Shown here: positions 1-10,724 of the stretch, in pieces
How positions within the stretch are numbered: the stretch's first letter is position 1
How the letters are laid out: every line of letters starts with the position of its first letter
Notes under the pieces: generated by a model
Databases searched by the model: none
What the model saw: only the letters and a program-made list of their open reading frames with translations
Told to the model about the DNA's origin: nothing
Source: Wurfbainia villosa
Lineage: Eukaryota > Streptophyta > Magnoliopsida > Zingiberales > Zingiberaceae
Assembly: GCA_025175895.1 (NCBI GenBank)
Contig: CM045992.1
Location: forward strand, 93,352,800-93,416,799
Direction of reading: 5' to 3'
DNA length: 64,000 nt
Translations under genes and position numbers: made by a program

Positions 1-1072
1 GTGCCTTGGCGGTGTAGACACCGTTAGCATGACATAGCCGAGGGAAGCACCTGGAGGCTAGCGCGATGGATGAACAAGTCATGGATGACTTGGAGGGATC
101 TGAGAGGCGTGAGGCTGATGGAGGTGGCTAGAAGTCTTAGGTCTAGGCTAAGGGTGGTCTAGCAAGTATGGGGGCACCATACTTGGGTTAAAACGTCATT
201 TTTGTGGTTGGTAGTCGACTGGCATTATGGCTGGTTCGACTGTCGTGAGTCGACTTGAGTTCGACTGCCGTTTAAGAGCTAAAATTGCTCTGCGGTCATT
301 GCTCATTAGAGTCGATCGATGTCGATGTCGACGCGATCATTGCGAAGGACGATCGATTGCTAGTTCACCGCGAGCATAGAATGCCCGTGGCCAGACCAGG
401 CGATCGACTCGAGCGGTGGCAATGATCGCCAATGTTGGCGATCGCGCCAAGAGATCCGTTGGAGTTTTTCCAGCGTGGATCGAGCCGTTGTCTCACGACA
501 ACAGTGGCATCAGTCGACTGGTGACTTATGGCATTCGACTGATAGGCGGAAATCCAGGTCGCGTGCAAGGATAAAAGGAGCTCGACGGGAGGGTTTTTAG
601 CAGCGATTTCTTGGACGTTTTTGAGGCGATTTGCTGCTGCAAATCTGGGTCTTCAACCATGATTCAAGCGATCAACAAGCAAGCAATCGAAAGGCATTTG
701 TAAAGCATTATCTTTACTTATATTGCATTGTATCTCATTTTATTTGCTTGTTGTTGTTTGATTATAGTTGTAATCTTATTGTAAAAGGTTTCTCCACCTC
801 CGACTTGTGTCGAGAAGGAGTATTTGTCATAGTGGTGTGTGATTGGCATCGCTAGGGTTCGTACGAACCCAATCCATGGAGTAGGAACCATTTTGGTTCC
901 GAACCACATTATATCCTTGTGTTAGCGTGTTATTCATTTCGTTATCGTTATTACTTTTCTATTTCCGCTGTGCTAACGAAATTGTAGAGACGAACACGCG
1001 ATCAAATTCCATCTACGTACGGTCACGTCGCTATTCACCCCCCCCCCTCTAGTGGGCGCACAGGTCCCAACA
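1..1072 (+). repeat. Sirevirus-type LTR A, left end outside window
   Basis: This block matches the right two thirds of LTR B (19168-20100) closely at both ends but not in a variable centre (about 220-560). It contains a TATA-like box, then sequence shared with the other LTRs here, the C-rich motif at 1033-1051, and the end CCCAACA at 1066-1072, directly before a primer site. It is therefore a 5' LTR read on the plus strand whose start lies outside the window. The variable centre holds one exact CAGTCGACTG (511-520). The short ORFs inside it are chance frames. Confidence 0.85.
571..578 (+). promoter_or_regulatory. TATA-like box of LTR A
   Basis: ATAAAAGG lies downstream of the palindrome-rich zone and about 500 bases before the LTR end, the same relative place as the TATA boxes of LTRs C, F and H. 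Confidence 0.45.
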
Positions 1073-1074
1073 AG

Positions 1075-1086
1075 TGGTATCAGAGC
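1075..1086 (+). other. primer binding site of element A
   Basis: TGGTATCAGAGC begins two bases after the LTR end. It is complementary to the 3' end of plant initiator methionine tRNA, the usual copia primer. The same site follows LTRs B, C and H, and precedes the minus-strand LTRs of D and E as its reverse complement. Confidence 0.9.
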
Positions 1087-1262
1087 TAGGTTCCATGTCA
1101 AGCTATGAATCTCGAACGAAAAAGGGGAGCTCCCATGTCTGGATCAAGAGAACCACATTAAGTCCTGGTGGGTTAAGGATCGGATGTCAAGCGGAGGAAG
1201 TCCTTCGAGGACATATAGGCTTGAGGGGGGGCTCATTATGGTCCTTCGTTTGAGAGGGGGAT
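1087..1262 (+). repeat. short internal remnant ending in a polypurine-like tract
   Basis: Only about 175 bases separate the primer site of A from a new LTR start. The stretch has no gag and ends in GAGAGGGGGAT, a polypurine-like tract placed as it would be before a 3' LTR. The following LTR starts differently from A, so this is either a junction of two elements or a heavily deleted internal region. Confidence 0.4.
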
Positions 1263-1475
1263 TGTTGGAGTATGGAGAATACAATCAAAGTCCCATATTG
1301 ACAAAACATGGAAAAGATCATGTGCTTATAAGATCAAAAAGATATCTCAATTGGTATGAGGCCTTTTGGGTGAAGCCCAAAAACAAAACCATGAGGGCTT
1401 AGACCCAAAGTGGATAATATCATACCATAGTGGAGATATATACGAGATCTTATAAGCACTTACATTCTGAACCAA
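1263..1475 (+). repeat. short copia-type LTR, probably truncated
   Basis: The segment starts TGTTGGAGTATGG right after a polypurine-like tract. It has the look of a short plant copia LTR of a family different from A-H: an AGCCCAAAA stretch and a CATACCA stretch typical, to my recollection, of such LTRs. I cannot see a clean CAACA end. It fades into the 3' side of the Tat element around 1475. Confidence 0.4.
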
Positions 1476-1807
1476 TTTTGTGCTTTTCTCGTTTTACGCT
1501 GACGTTTCTTTCCTCATGTCGCATGGCGCAATCACCTCGTTGGTTCGGGGACTTACTCAGAAAGTCTCGGAGGGTCCGGTTCATATCCGACCCAATTTTG
1601 GCTTAGCCAAAAATTAAATGACTTTCGCCTGTTGATCTTCACTGTCTCTCTTACTGCTTCGGAAATGATATCTTGATAAGTACTTATGCTGCTGCCATTA
1701 CGATATCAGTCTCTTCACCTTCTTCCCCTTCCCAAGAACTATTGTCGTTCCTTTCCCTCAACTATAAATTATCACCCTCCATGTCTTCGTCCTCCCACCT
1801 TACTCTC

Positions 1808-2329
1808 ATGGCTTCAGCGGGACACCCCATTAAAATTTCTTCGGACTCTGAATCTTTCGAGCTGTGGGACTGGCTTTCCGAAGATGCTGAAGATTCTGAA
1901 ACCCGCTCGACAGCGACCTCATCTTTCCGCCTCCTTCCTTTTCCGCCCCACACCACAGCTCCCTCCCCTCCCACGGGGAGGTCTTATCGAGCACCCTTCC
2001 CGTCTTTCCGCAACCGGGTGTGGAATCCCCCTTTAACATGGGAGTACACAGTGAGAGATCCCCGGGCCTCCGCTGAACTTGCCCCACTTCCATCGGCCCT
2101 GGCCTTCATTCCAGTTTCCCCGGCGAGGATCCGTCCGCCTTCTTTTGATGAAGGTCCACCAGTTCTTCCAGTTTCCCCCGCGAGGATCCGTTCGCCTCCT
2201 TTTGATGAAGGTCCACCAGTTCTTCCTTCTGCTCAAGGCGAGCTCTACAGGGTCATCTTGGCACCCTCCCCTCCCGAGGAGCCCTCTCCCACTTCTTCCG
2301 TTAAGAGCAATCATAGAAAACCTTCATAA
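1808..2329 (+). pseudogene. Tat antisense ORF 1, Pro/Ser-rich protein of unknown function
   Basis: An open plus-strand frame runs from 1673 to 2329. A TATA-like TATAAATT at 1763-1770 would put transcription start near 1795, so I prefer the Met at 1808 (MASAGHPIK) over those at 1673 and 1781. The product would be 173 residues: an acidic start (SSDSESFELWDWLSEDAEDS), then a Pro/Ser-rich body with two tandem 19-residue units near the end. It runs opposite to the Tat genes, in the place where Tat elements often carry antisense ORFs. I recognise no domain. Whether it is translated is unknown. Confidence 0.45.
2111..2224 (+). repeat. tandem duplication, 57 bp x 2
   Basis: Two adjacent 57-base units starting CCAGTTTCCC differ at only a few positions. 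Each encodes 19 residues containing SPARIR and FDEGPPVLP, so the duplication keeps the reading frame of antisense ORF 1. Confidence 0.85.
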
Positions 2330-2670
2330 ATTAAACGATGTAATTATTTTAAGTATGTTAATAAAAATGAAGGAGGGAACTGGTATCCGTTTTTGTCATT
2401 TTCCTATAGAGGTAAGGTTTCTGTCATCAGAAAGACTATAATCTCTCCTGAACATACTTTCTTTTACCATCTCCAGAGAATTCGGACCCTTTTTCCTTGT
2501 AATTACTATACCAGCGACTTTTCGCCTACTGTCGTTACGTTTCCCCTTCTTTACTAGCATTCATTATCCTTCCTTCCTCTTCTAATAAATGCACCCTCTT
2601 CCTCCATCGTTATAAGGACCTCCAACCCCGGCTGTATAACATCCATCCTTTTCTTTCTTTCCCCCTATCC

Positions 2671-2964
2671 ATGGACAAAATGTCTGAGCAAGGCAGCAAT
2701 TCGTTTCCTGCTGAGGAAAATGTAAATGAGCAACGCTATATTGCTAACCTGGAAGAACAAGTGAGGTATTTGTAGCAGCGGTTGAGGGAGGTTTCTGCCA
2801 GCAACTGCTCTTTGCGCCAACAGCTAGCAGGGTCCCAGAAGGAACTATCTAAGCAGATCTTCCTACAGCAATCTTACTTTCGGCAGCTGATGTGCCAACC
2901 TCCGCGCGCAAAGAAACTCCGTCAGCTCCTCCTAACAAAGAACTGTAATACCCTATATATATAA
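2671..2964 (+). pseudogene. Tat antisense coiled-coil ORF with one in-frame stop
   Basis: From ATG 2671 (MDKMSEQ) an open frame is interrupted only by TAG at 2773-2775 and continues to 2964. The product is Gln/Leu-rich with heptad-like spacing (LEEQ, LREVSASN, LRQQL, SQKELSKQ), so a coiled coil is likely. It resembles in style the coiled-coil part of the larger antisense ORF at 4592-6611 and may be a second exon or a diverged duplicate. TAG from CAG would be a single C-to-T change. Confidence 0.45.
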
Positions 2965-3174
2965 GGGTCCCTTATTTTCTTCTTGTAAAAAGAATTAGAA
3001 TGTGTAATTTTTCTAAAGCAATGAACTTTCCCCGCTTGTCTTCATCTTCCAGCATTTCTTAAGTTACGACCCATTTTACTTTCCCTGTACCACAATAGAA
3101 TGACACACATCTGAGGCATACTTCGGCTCTTCTGCCCCTTTACCCTACTGAGGAATGACTCGACTCCGCTGTTC

Positions 3175-4362
3175 CACCACCGCATAAGGATAGAGATAAA
3201 AAAAAAATATAGTTGAAGAATGAATTCAACTCTTTCGCTTCACGGGGATAAAAATGATATATAACTAAGAAAATCTCAGTTCTTCCGTTCCACCACCACA
3301 TGGGGATAAAATAATATATAGTTGAATAATGAATTCAACTCTTCAGCTTCGCGGGGATAAAAATGATATATAACCGAGGAGATCTCGGTTCTTCCGTTCC
3401 GCCACCACACGGGGATAAAATAATATATAGTTGACAACTCTTGCTCAGCGGGGATAAAAATGATATATAACCGAGGAGATCTCGATTCTTCCGTTCCACC
3501 ACCACACGGGGATAAAATAATATATAGTTGAATAATGAATTCAACTCTTCCGCTTCGCGGGGATAAAAATGATATATAACCGAGGAGATCTCAGTTCTTC
3601 CGTTCCGCCATCACACAGGGATAAAATAATATATAGTTGAATAATGAATTCAACTCTTCCATTTCGCGGGGATAAAGATGATATATAACTGAGGAAATCT
3701 CAGTTCTTCCGTTCCGCCACCACACGGGGATAAAATAATATATAGTTGAATAATGAATTCAACTCTTCCGCTTCGCGGGGATAAAAATGATATATAACCG
3801 AGGAGATCTCGGTTCTTCCGTTCCGCCACCACACGGGGATAAAATAATATATAGTTGAGTAATGAATTCAACTCTTCCGCTTCGCGGGGATAAAAATGAT
3901 ATATAACTGAGGAGATCTCGGTTCTTCCGTTCCGCCACCACACGGGGATAAAATAATATATAGTTGAGTAATGAACTTCGCCAAGGATAAATATGATATA
4001 TAACCGAGGAGATCTCGGTTCTTCCGTTTCGCCACCACACGGGGATAAAATAATATATAGTTGAGTAATGAATTCAACTCTTTCTGAGGATAAAAATGAT
4101 ATATAGCGAGGAGATCTCGGTTCTTAGTTCCGCCACCACAGGATAAAATAATATATAGTTGACTCTTGGCTGAGGATAAAAATGATATATAACCAAGGAG
4201 ATCTCGGTTCTTCCGTTCCGCCACCACACGGGGATAAAATAATATATAGTTGAGTAATGAATTCAACTCTTCCGCTTCGCGGGGATAAAAATGATATATA
4301 ACCGAGGAAATCTCGGTTCTTCCATTCCGCCACCATACGGGGATAAAATAATATATAGTTGC
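3175..4362. repeat. minisatellite, about 108-bp unit, roughly 11 copies
   Basis: Units alternate two related halves, one with GGGGATAAAAATGATATATA and one with GGGGATAAAATAATATATAG, each beside a CCGTTCCGCCACCACAC or GAATTCAACTCTTCC segment. Most units are near 108-109 bases, and several (3434-3460, 4090-4170) are internally deleted. The array lies between the antisense ORFs in the 3' region of the Tat element. Tandem arrays in this region of Tat-lineage elements are an established source of plant satellite repeats. The long minus-strand ORFs across it are repeat artefacts. Confidence 0.95.
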
Positions 4363-4591
4363 CCAAAGGCTTTCAGCATACAAAGTGAGCTGCTTCTTCG
4401 CCGCTACTCTTCCTTCTTTCGTCCCGAAGAGAACACCCTCATCCATCCTCTCTATTGAAAGCAAAGGTTTTATTATATAGCGGGCCATCAAAGAAATAAA
4501 TCTTCGTTACCCTTCTTCTTAGGGCCTCCCTTTCTACTAACTAGGAGCCCAATAGCCATTATCAGCTCATTTCTTCCTCCTTTTATAGGGG

Positions 4592-6611
4592 ATGCTTCAT
4601 CTTCCTCTCTTTAGTTATCTTCATCCCTTCCGCCTTCTCGTCTCCCTTTTCTGCATCTGTTCTTCTTTCCGTCGCCATCTTCCAGTGCCCCCAATCATCC
4701 CCTTTAGCCTTTTCCTTCCTTCTCCCACGGACAGGAAGCATTCCTCTTTCTTCCGCGAAATAGCAAGTCATTACCCACGGGTCAAACGGGGTGATGGTCA
4801 GCCACCAGCTTCATCTTCGCCTTCGCCCCCATCTACCACCGTTCCCCCTATCACATCTCTACTTTCTCCTCCACCTCTGTCTGAAACCCCTGCTACCTCC
4901 ACCCCATGCGAAACTGCAATAGTTAGTCCATCCTCTTCCCCAGTGCAACCGACAAACCCTAACTCTCCCCTTTCCTTCCACCCCGCCTCGGGTATGCAGG
5001 CGTCGCCTCCTCCCTCATCGCAACCCGAAGATGATTGTAGGGAGATCGTGCGTCCATGTCAATCAACCGCAGATACTTATGCCTCCTTGCCTTCCTTTTC
5101 CACAAAACACACTTCCGTCTTTGAACCCATGGTAATTGACATTCCCCCACTGCCTACTTCCCCTTCCTCCCTTTGCGTGAAGAGCCTTTCACCTCCTATG
5201 GGCACTAGCCCACCTCCTTCTACTTCTTGCCTTCCCCACGAAGGCTCCTCCAGCCCTATGCTCATCATCTCATCCTCTCCGGATTCCTCGCCAAATCAAT
5301 TCCCTTTCGCAACTTCTGATGTGCCCCCCTCACCGCCAGCCACAGCACACTTTCCCCCTCCTGCTCCCAATTCTTTGCCCCCGACCTCATCTCCAGTGAA
5401 TCTTCTGGCCAGTGCTCCTCCTTCTCTCCCCTTCGAACCCCCGCTTCAAACTATGGCTACCACCCCTATTCCTCCTCTTATCAGTGAACCCCCGCCTTCA
5501 GCATTGTCTGCCCCTTCTTCTTCCCTTTCCCCCCGGAGTCTTCGAATATTGAATTTAGAAGAACTGGCTCCCCGAATGGAAGGCTTGCACCATGCTCTGG
5601 AATTGGTATGTTTCTTCAATCAGCTTCTTTATCTTTTCTTACTGTATAATTTCCTTTCAACAACTAGCGTACAGGCCCTGACTAACTATCAAGAGTTAGA
5701 TCGCTCCCTCCAGCAATATCGAGCTCGATCTCTAAAGTTGGAACAACAGCAACGGGAGGATTTGGTGGCTGCCCAACATCGAGAATATCTTTTGTCGCAA
5801 CAACTACAACAATGTCAGAAGCAACTGGCAGAAGCTCGCCACCAACTTCAAAAAGATGTCGATACTATAGCGGCATTACAGGAGCAACAGAGAGCTGGCA
5901 CGGAACCCTCCTTACTTCCGCAGGATATTCAGCCGGCACGTCTTGATCAGGAGTTCCCCCTCTCAAGAGTTGATAAATCTTCGGGATCAGGTGGCGGAAC
6001 TCCTTCAGGGGAAGCAACGAGATTCAGACACCATCGCCCGTCTTCGGGTTCAGCACCAGAAGGCGAAGGATAAAATAGGGAACCTCCGCACTCGCCTGTG
6101 CAAGGAGGTACAAGAAAACTCCTCTCTCATAAATTCTAGGGCGCATGCTCACGCCCGTCTGCGCAGGCAAGAAACCTCCCTCCAGAGACTGAGCACTGAG
6201 CTTGTCCGCACCAGATCATACCCCGAAGCGGTAGAGGGGATTTCAGCTTCAATGCATCAGAACATGGTGGAGATGACGCACCTTGTCCAGCAGGACCAAA
6301 CTTCCCGAGCCGACGATATTTCAGTCTTGGCAGATGCCATTATGGAAGTGTCCAGGCGATATAGTGACATGCACCGAGCCCTCCGAGAGCATCAGGAGAA
6401 ATGTCACCGACTCCATCGGGACCGGAGTCCTGACTGCCCGAATCGACAGGAGCGGTTAACCATCTTGCTGCGCGCCACATACTAGGACGGGTTTAACGAA
6501 GCGGTTCGGCAATATGCTGATCAAGGACTTCCTCCCGCAAACTACCCTATTTTTTCTTTAAATTGGGAAGCTGGCTTTCGACGCTATCCCCCCGACCGGT
6601 TCAAATTATAA
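4592..6611 (+). pseudogene. Tat antisense ORF 2: Pro/Ser-rich head, coiled-coil tail
   Basis: The plus-strand frame opens at 4592 with a hydrophobic stretch, then about 270 Pro/Ser-rich residues, then Gln-rich coiled coil (QELDRSLQQYRARSLKLEQQ and following). A candidate intron lies at 5606-5674: GTATGT donor, pyrimidine-rich body, TAGCGTACAG acceptor. It is 69 bases long, so the frame stays open with or without splicing. Near 5945-5960 the coding frame shifts by one base at a C-run and continues as coiled coil to TAG at 6483-6485. Beyond that stop the frame is open for another 41 codons to TAA at 6609-6611, ending in an aromatic-rich tail (NWEAGFRRYPPDRF). Function unknown. The convergent position with integrase matches antisense ORFs known in Tat elements. 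Confidence 0.55.
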
Positions 6612-6807
6612 CTTGATGTATAGCTCCGGAACAGGACTCCCTTTTTCATCCTTTTTTCTTTTTCATAGTTTATTATAGGTACTGTAACACAACTGCAAAT
6701 GGCTCATCAATCAAATTTGGGTTTGCTGCACAGCTAATTAATACAACCAGTTATGAAGTACACTTCTTCGGGAGCCTCACAACTCCTTTTCTTCTATCCA
6801 TCACTTC
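6612..6807. other. gap between convergent antisense ORF and integrase
   Basis: About 200 AT-rich bases between the end of the plus-strand antisense ORF and the stop of the minus-strand integrase. I see no ORF or repeat in it. Confidence 0.5.
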
Positions 6808-8060
6808 TTATATAGTGTGAATAGGTCTCAAATGAATGGCATTCCAGGGTCGCGGAAATTCTTTGCCCTGGTCATCTTTCAAATAATATGCTGATCCCGC
6901 TACACGACGCGTTACTTCGTAGGGTCCTTCCCAGTTTAGAGCTAACTTTTCAGGATCTCCAGCGGGATTCACTTTACCTATAACCAAATCCCCCTCCTGA
7001 AATCTTCGAGGCGTCACCCTCTTATTAAAGGCTTGCTGCACTCTCCGCTTGTAAAACTCCGCTCGCCTCCGTGCCGTATCCCGCCTTTCTTCCACCAAGT
7101 CCAACTCGATGCTTCGAATAATTTGGTTCTGCTCCGGCTCATACATTTCTATTCGGGCGTTGCTTAAAAGAGCTTCGACTGGAATAACAGCTTCCGTCTC
7201 GTATATTAAACTGAAAGGAGTCTCTCCCGTTGCAGTTTTTGGCATGGTTCAGTAGGCCCACAGGATTTCGGGTAATTCTTCCACCCAGTTTCCCCTTTGA
7301 GCCCCCAGTTTAGTCTTCAACCCTTGAATGAGAATTCTATTAGTGACTTCAACTTGCCCATTAGCTTGAGGGTGGGCTACCGAAGTGAAGGCTTGCTTAA
7401 TGTTGAGACTTTGGCACCATTCTTTAATCTTTTTGCCCTGGAATTGACGTCCATTATCACTAACTATCCTCCGAGGAATACCATATCGACAAATAATATT
7501 CTTCTATAGGAATTGGATTACAGCATTCTCGGTAATGTTGGCAAGAGGCTCTGCTTCCACCCACTTGGAAAAGTAATCTACGGCCACCAATAAAAATTTC
7601 TTCTGCAAAGACACCACAGGCATCAGACCCACTATATCCATTCCTCATTGATCAAAGGGGTATGAAGCGACCACAACTTTCATTAATTCAGCCGGCCGTT
7701 CGGACCGATTGCTATACTTTTGACAGGCTGGGCAAGTTTGCACGATACGAGCGGCGTCTTGTTGGAGGGTAGGCCAAAAATACCCTGCTAACAGGGCCTT
7801 CCTGGCTAAAGCTCTTCCCCCAGATGATTACTGCAGCAGCCTTCATGAATTTCCCGGAGTACCCATTCAGCGTCTTCACTTCCCAAACACTTCAATAAGG
7901 GTCGTCCGAAAGACGTCTTGTATAAGTCTCCGTTTAAGAGGGTGAATCGTCTGGCTCTGCACATTAAAGCAGATGCCGCTCCTTTTTCTTCAGGGACCTT
8001 CCCATGCTGTAAATAAGCTATGATGTCGGTCCTCCAATCAGGGATTGAGTCTGGTTCGGG
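6808..8060 (-). pseudogene. Tat integrase, broken
   Basis: Reading down from about 8060 there is an HHCC zinc-binding region (HEGCCSNH, then CPACQK), the catalytic core with its first Asp in MDIVG (near 7630), second Asp in SDNGRQF (near 7455) and Glu in NGQVEVTNR (near 7350), and a C-terminal part to 6808 with WEGPYEV, the GPY/F-type module. A frameshift lies near 7805 after HLGEE. Three in-frame stops interrupt the core at 7645-7647 (TGA), 7504-7506 (TAG) and 7249-7251 (TGA). Each can come from a Trp or Arg codon by one G-to-A or C-to-T change. Integrase would insert the cDNA copy into the genome. This copy is dead. Confidence 0.85.
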
Positions 8061-9990
8061 CGTCGCTTCCTCCACATTGCATATCGCTAGGGAAGTAGGG
8101 ATTTCCACATGGACCATTTCCAATGATTTCACTCCTTCCATAGCACTAGCCACCCGAGCCAATTCATCTGTCTTCCCGTTATTCTCCCTTGGAATTTGCT
8201 TTAAGAGGACTTGATGAAACTGAGCTTTTTCTTTCTCGAAAGCTTTCAAATACTTGTGCAACCTTTCTTCCCGAACCGCGAAAGAACCTTGAAGTTGTGA
8301 TATCACCAGTTGGGAATCCGAATGGATTATAATTGATAGCCTGCAATCCCGCTAGAATGGCTTCATACTCCGCCTCATTATTGGATGCCCGATACCCCAG
8401 GCGTACGGCTATGTGGGTCTCCTCTTTATCAGGGGAAATTAACAAAACACCGACACTGCTACCCGTAGATCCTGAAGAACCATCGACAAATATGTTCCAT
8501 GCATCTGATCCTTCATCTTTTGTTGACGAGCCATCCTCCGAGCCAAAAGGTACCTCCGCTAGAAAGTCTGCGAGCGCCTGGGCCTTGATAACGGTTCGGG
8601 GTTGGTAGTGAATATCATACTCACTTAATTCTACCACCCATTTGGCCAATCTTCTGGAGAAGTTGGGCTTAGTAACGACCTTACCCAGTTCACTGTGAGT
8701 TAAAACAGTGATGGGATGAGCCAGAAAGTACGGTCTCAATTTACGGGCAGTCAGAACTAGAATATATGCCAGCTTCTCTAGCTCTGTATAACGGGATTCA
8801 GCCCCCTTCAGAATGTTGCTGGTATAATAAATAGGTTGTTGGTGAGAACCTTCTTGTTTCAGCAACACCGAACTGATAGCTTCCTCCGAGACAGCCAAAT
8901 ACATCCATAATGGTTCTCCAGCTGCTGGTTTGGCTAACAGTGGGAGCCCAGCCAAATATTTCTTCAACTCCTGGAAAGCCTGCTCGCATTGATCGTCCCA
9001 CTGAAATTTGGTAGCTTTACGCAGAATCTTGAAGAAAGGTAACCCCTTGTCCGCCGATCTGGCTATAAATCGGGATAAGGAAATAATCCTGCCCACCAAC
9101 TTTTGAGTCTCTCGCAAGTTAGTAGGTGACTTCATATTCCACAGCGCTTGCACCTTCTCAGGGTTAGCCTGCAACCCTTTCTCAGTTACTATATACCCCA
9201 AAAATTTGATTTGGGGTTAGCCGCTTTTTACCCCAAACAAGCATTTTTTAGGGTTCAGCTTCATATTATACCGTCTCAATGTAGTGAAGGTTTCAGTTAA
9301 ATCCTTGACCAAATCCCGAGTGGTTTTTGATTTGACTAGGATGTCATCCACGTAAACCTCCACATTTTTTCCTTTCTGCTCTGCAAAAATCTTATCCATG
9401 AGTCGTTGATAGGTGGCCCCTGCGTTCTTTAAGCCGAATGGCATTACCACGTAGGTGTATAACCCTCCTGCTGTCACAAAGCTAACCCTCTTCTGATCTT
9501 CTTTATCCAAGGGTATTTGATGGTATCCTTGGTATGCATCCATCAGGGACACCACTTCGTACCCTACCATAGAATCTACTAACTGATCAATACGAGATAA
9601 GGGGTAGCAGTCTTTAGGGCACGCTTTATTCAAATCACGAAAATAAATACACATTCTCCACTGCCCAGAAGGCTTGGGGACCAAGACTACATTGGAAACC
9701 CACTCGGGGAATTGTATTTCCTTCACATGACCCGCCTTCAACAATTTGTCCACTTCTTCTGCTATGACCTTGTCCTTCTCAGGTCCAAAGTGTCGCCGCT
9801 TCTGTTGGACGGGTCGGACTCCTCTGGTTATATTGAGATGGTGTTCAGCCACACGAGGGTTAATCCCCGTAAGATCATACACGTCTCCGGCAAAGATGTC
9901 TTCGTTCTTCTTCAAGCAAGCCACCAGCTCCTCCTTGGCCTCCAGCTGTTGCGCCACCCATGTGGTTTTTCCCGGAGCTATTTCCACTAG
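8061..9990 (-). pseudogene. Tat reverse transcriptase and dual RNase H, broken
   Basis: The RT starts near 9987, has QWRMCIYFRDLN and PFGLKNAGATYQRLMD, and the catalytic YVDD at 9343-9354. A stop near 9217 separates RT from the connection and first RNase H (WMYLAVSEEAISSVLL, YTELEKLAY). A second RNase H follows (WNIFVDGSSGSTGSSVGVLL, NNEAEYEAILAGLQAI). After a frameshift near 8300 it ends ISQLQGSFAVREERLHKY. The second RNase H is the diagnostic Tat feature. The order RT, RNase H, second RNase H, integrase is normal for the lineage. Confidence 0.88.
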
Positions 9991-10001
9991 CTCTCCTTCC
10001 T

Positions 10002-10724
10002 CTATTTTGTCTGCTTTGGGGGGAATTCTTCTAGGACACAGACATCAGAAATGATGATAGCTTTCCCTTTGAGATCATCGGTTCGGGCATTCTTCTGGTC
10101 ATCCCGAACCATCTGCACATAACAACTCCTGGCGGCCTTCTGTTCCCCTCGGACTTCCCCCACCAACTGTCCAACTGGGAACTTCAACTTCTGGTGGTAC
10201 GGGGAAGCCACCGCTTGAAAAATAGTAAGGAAAAAATGACCAAGAATGGCATTATAAGTGGACGGAGCGTCCACGATGAGGAAAGGGATTATACTGGTTT
10301 TTTGGCTAGGCTTTACGCCCAGAGTCAGGGGCAGTGAAATCTGCCCTATGGGGTGGACCACATGCCCTGCGAACCCAAAGAGGGGTGTGGCCACATCTTC
10401 TAGCTGAGCATTTCCCAGCTGCATCTGTCCAAAAGCTTCTTGGAAAAGGATATTGACAGAGCTTCCCGAGTCGACCAGCACCCTGCCCACTTCGTAATTG
10501 GCCAGGGATATTCGAATAACTAAAGCGTCCGTGTGGGGAAGCAGGACACCTTGGAGATCCTCCGGCCTGAATGAAACGGGCGGTGTAGTTTGAACAGTCT
10601 GGTTGGTGATGATGGCCAGACTCTCCATGAGACGGGTGTATGACTTTCGCGCCTGGTTAGAGTCCCCGTCAGTGGGTCCTTCGGCTATGACATGAATAAC
10701 CCCCCGTGTGGGAGCATTATTCAA
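10002..10724 (-). pseudogene. Tat aspartic protease region
   Basis: The frame contains VGRVLVDSGSSVNILF with the catalytic DSGS at about 10461-10472, and downstream SIIPFLIVDAPSTYNAILG, the flap and hydrophobic-Gly pattern of plant gypsy proteases. It lies between gag and RT as expected and would cut the Gag-Pol polyprotein. The frame is open over 240 codons but is separated from gag by stops and from RT by a frame change near 10000. Confidence 0.85.

Noticed and set aside
1184..1402. 72-codon plus-strand ORF
   Set aside because: Runs across a polypurine-like tract and an LTR start, so it is not a gene.
3175..4362. CRISPR-like regular repeats
   Set aside because: No unique spacers of constant length, units diverge and are tandem, and the context is a plant retrotransposon.
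3335..4491. Long overlapping minus-strand ORFs of 80-207 codons with repeated NYILFYPR and YISFLSPR
   Set aside because: They are the translated minisatellite. The reading frame stays open only because the unit length is near a multiple of three.
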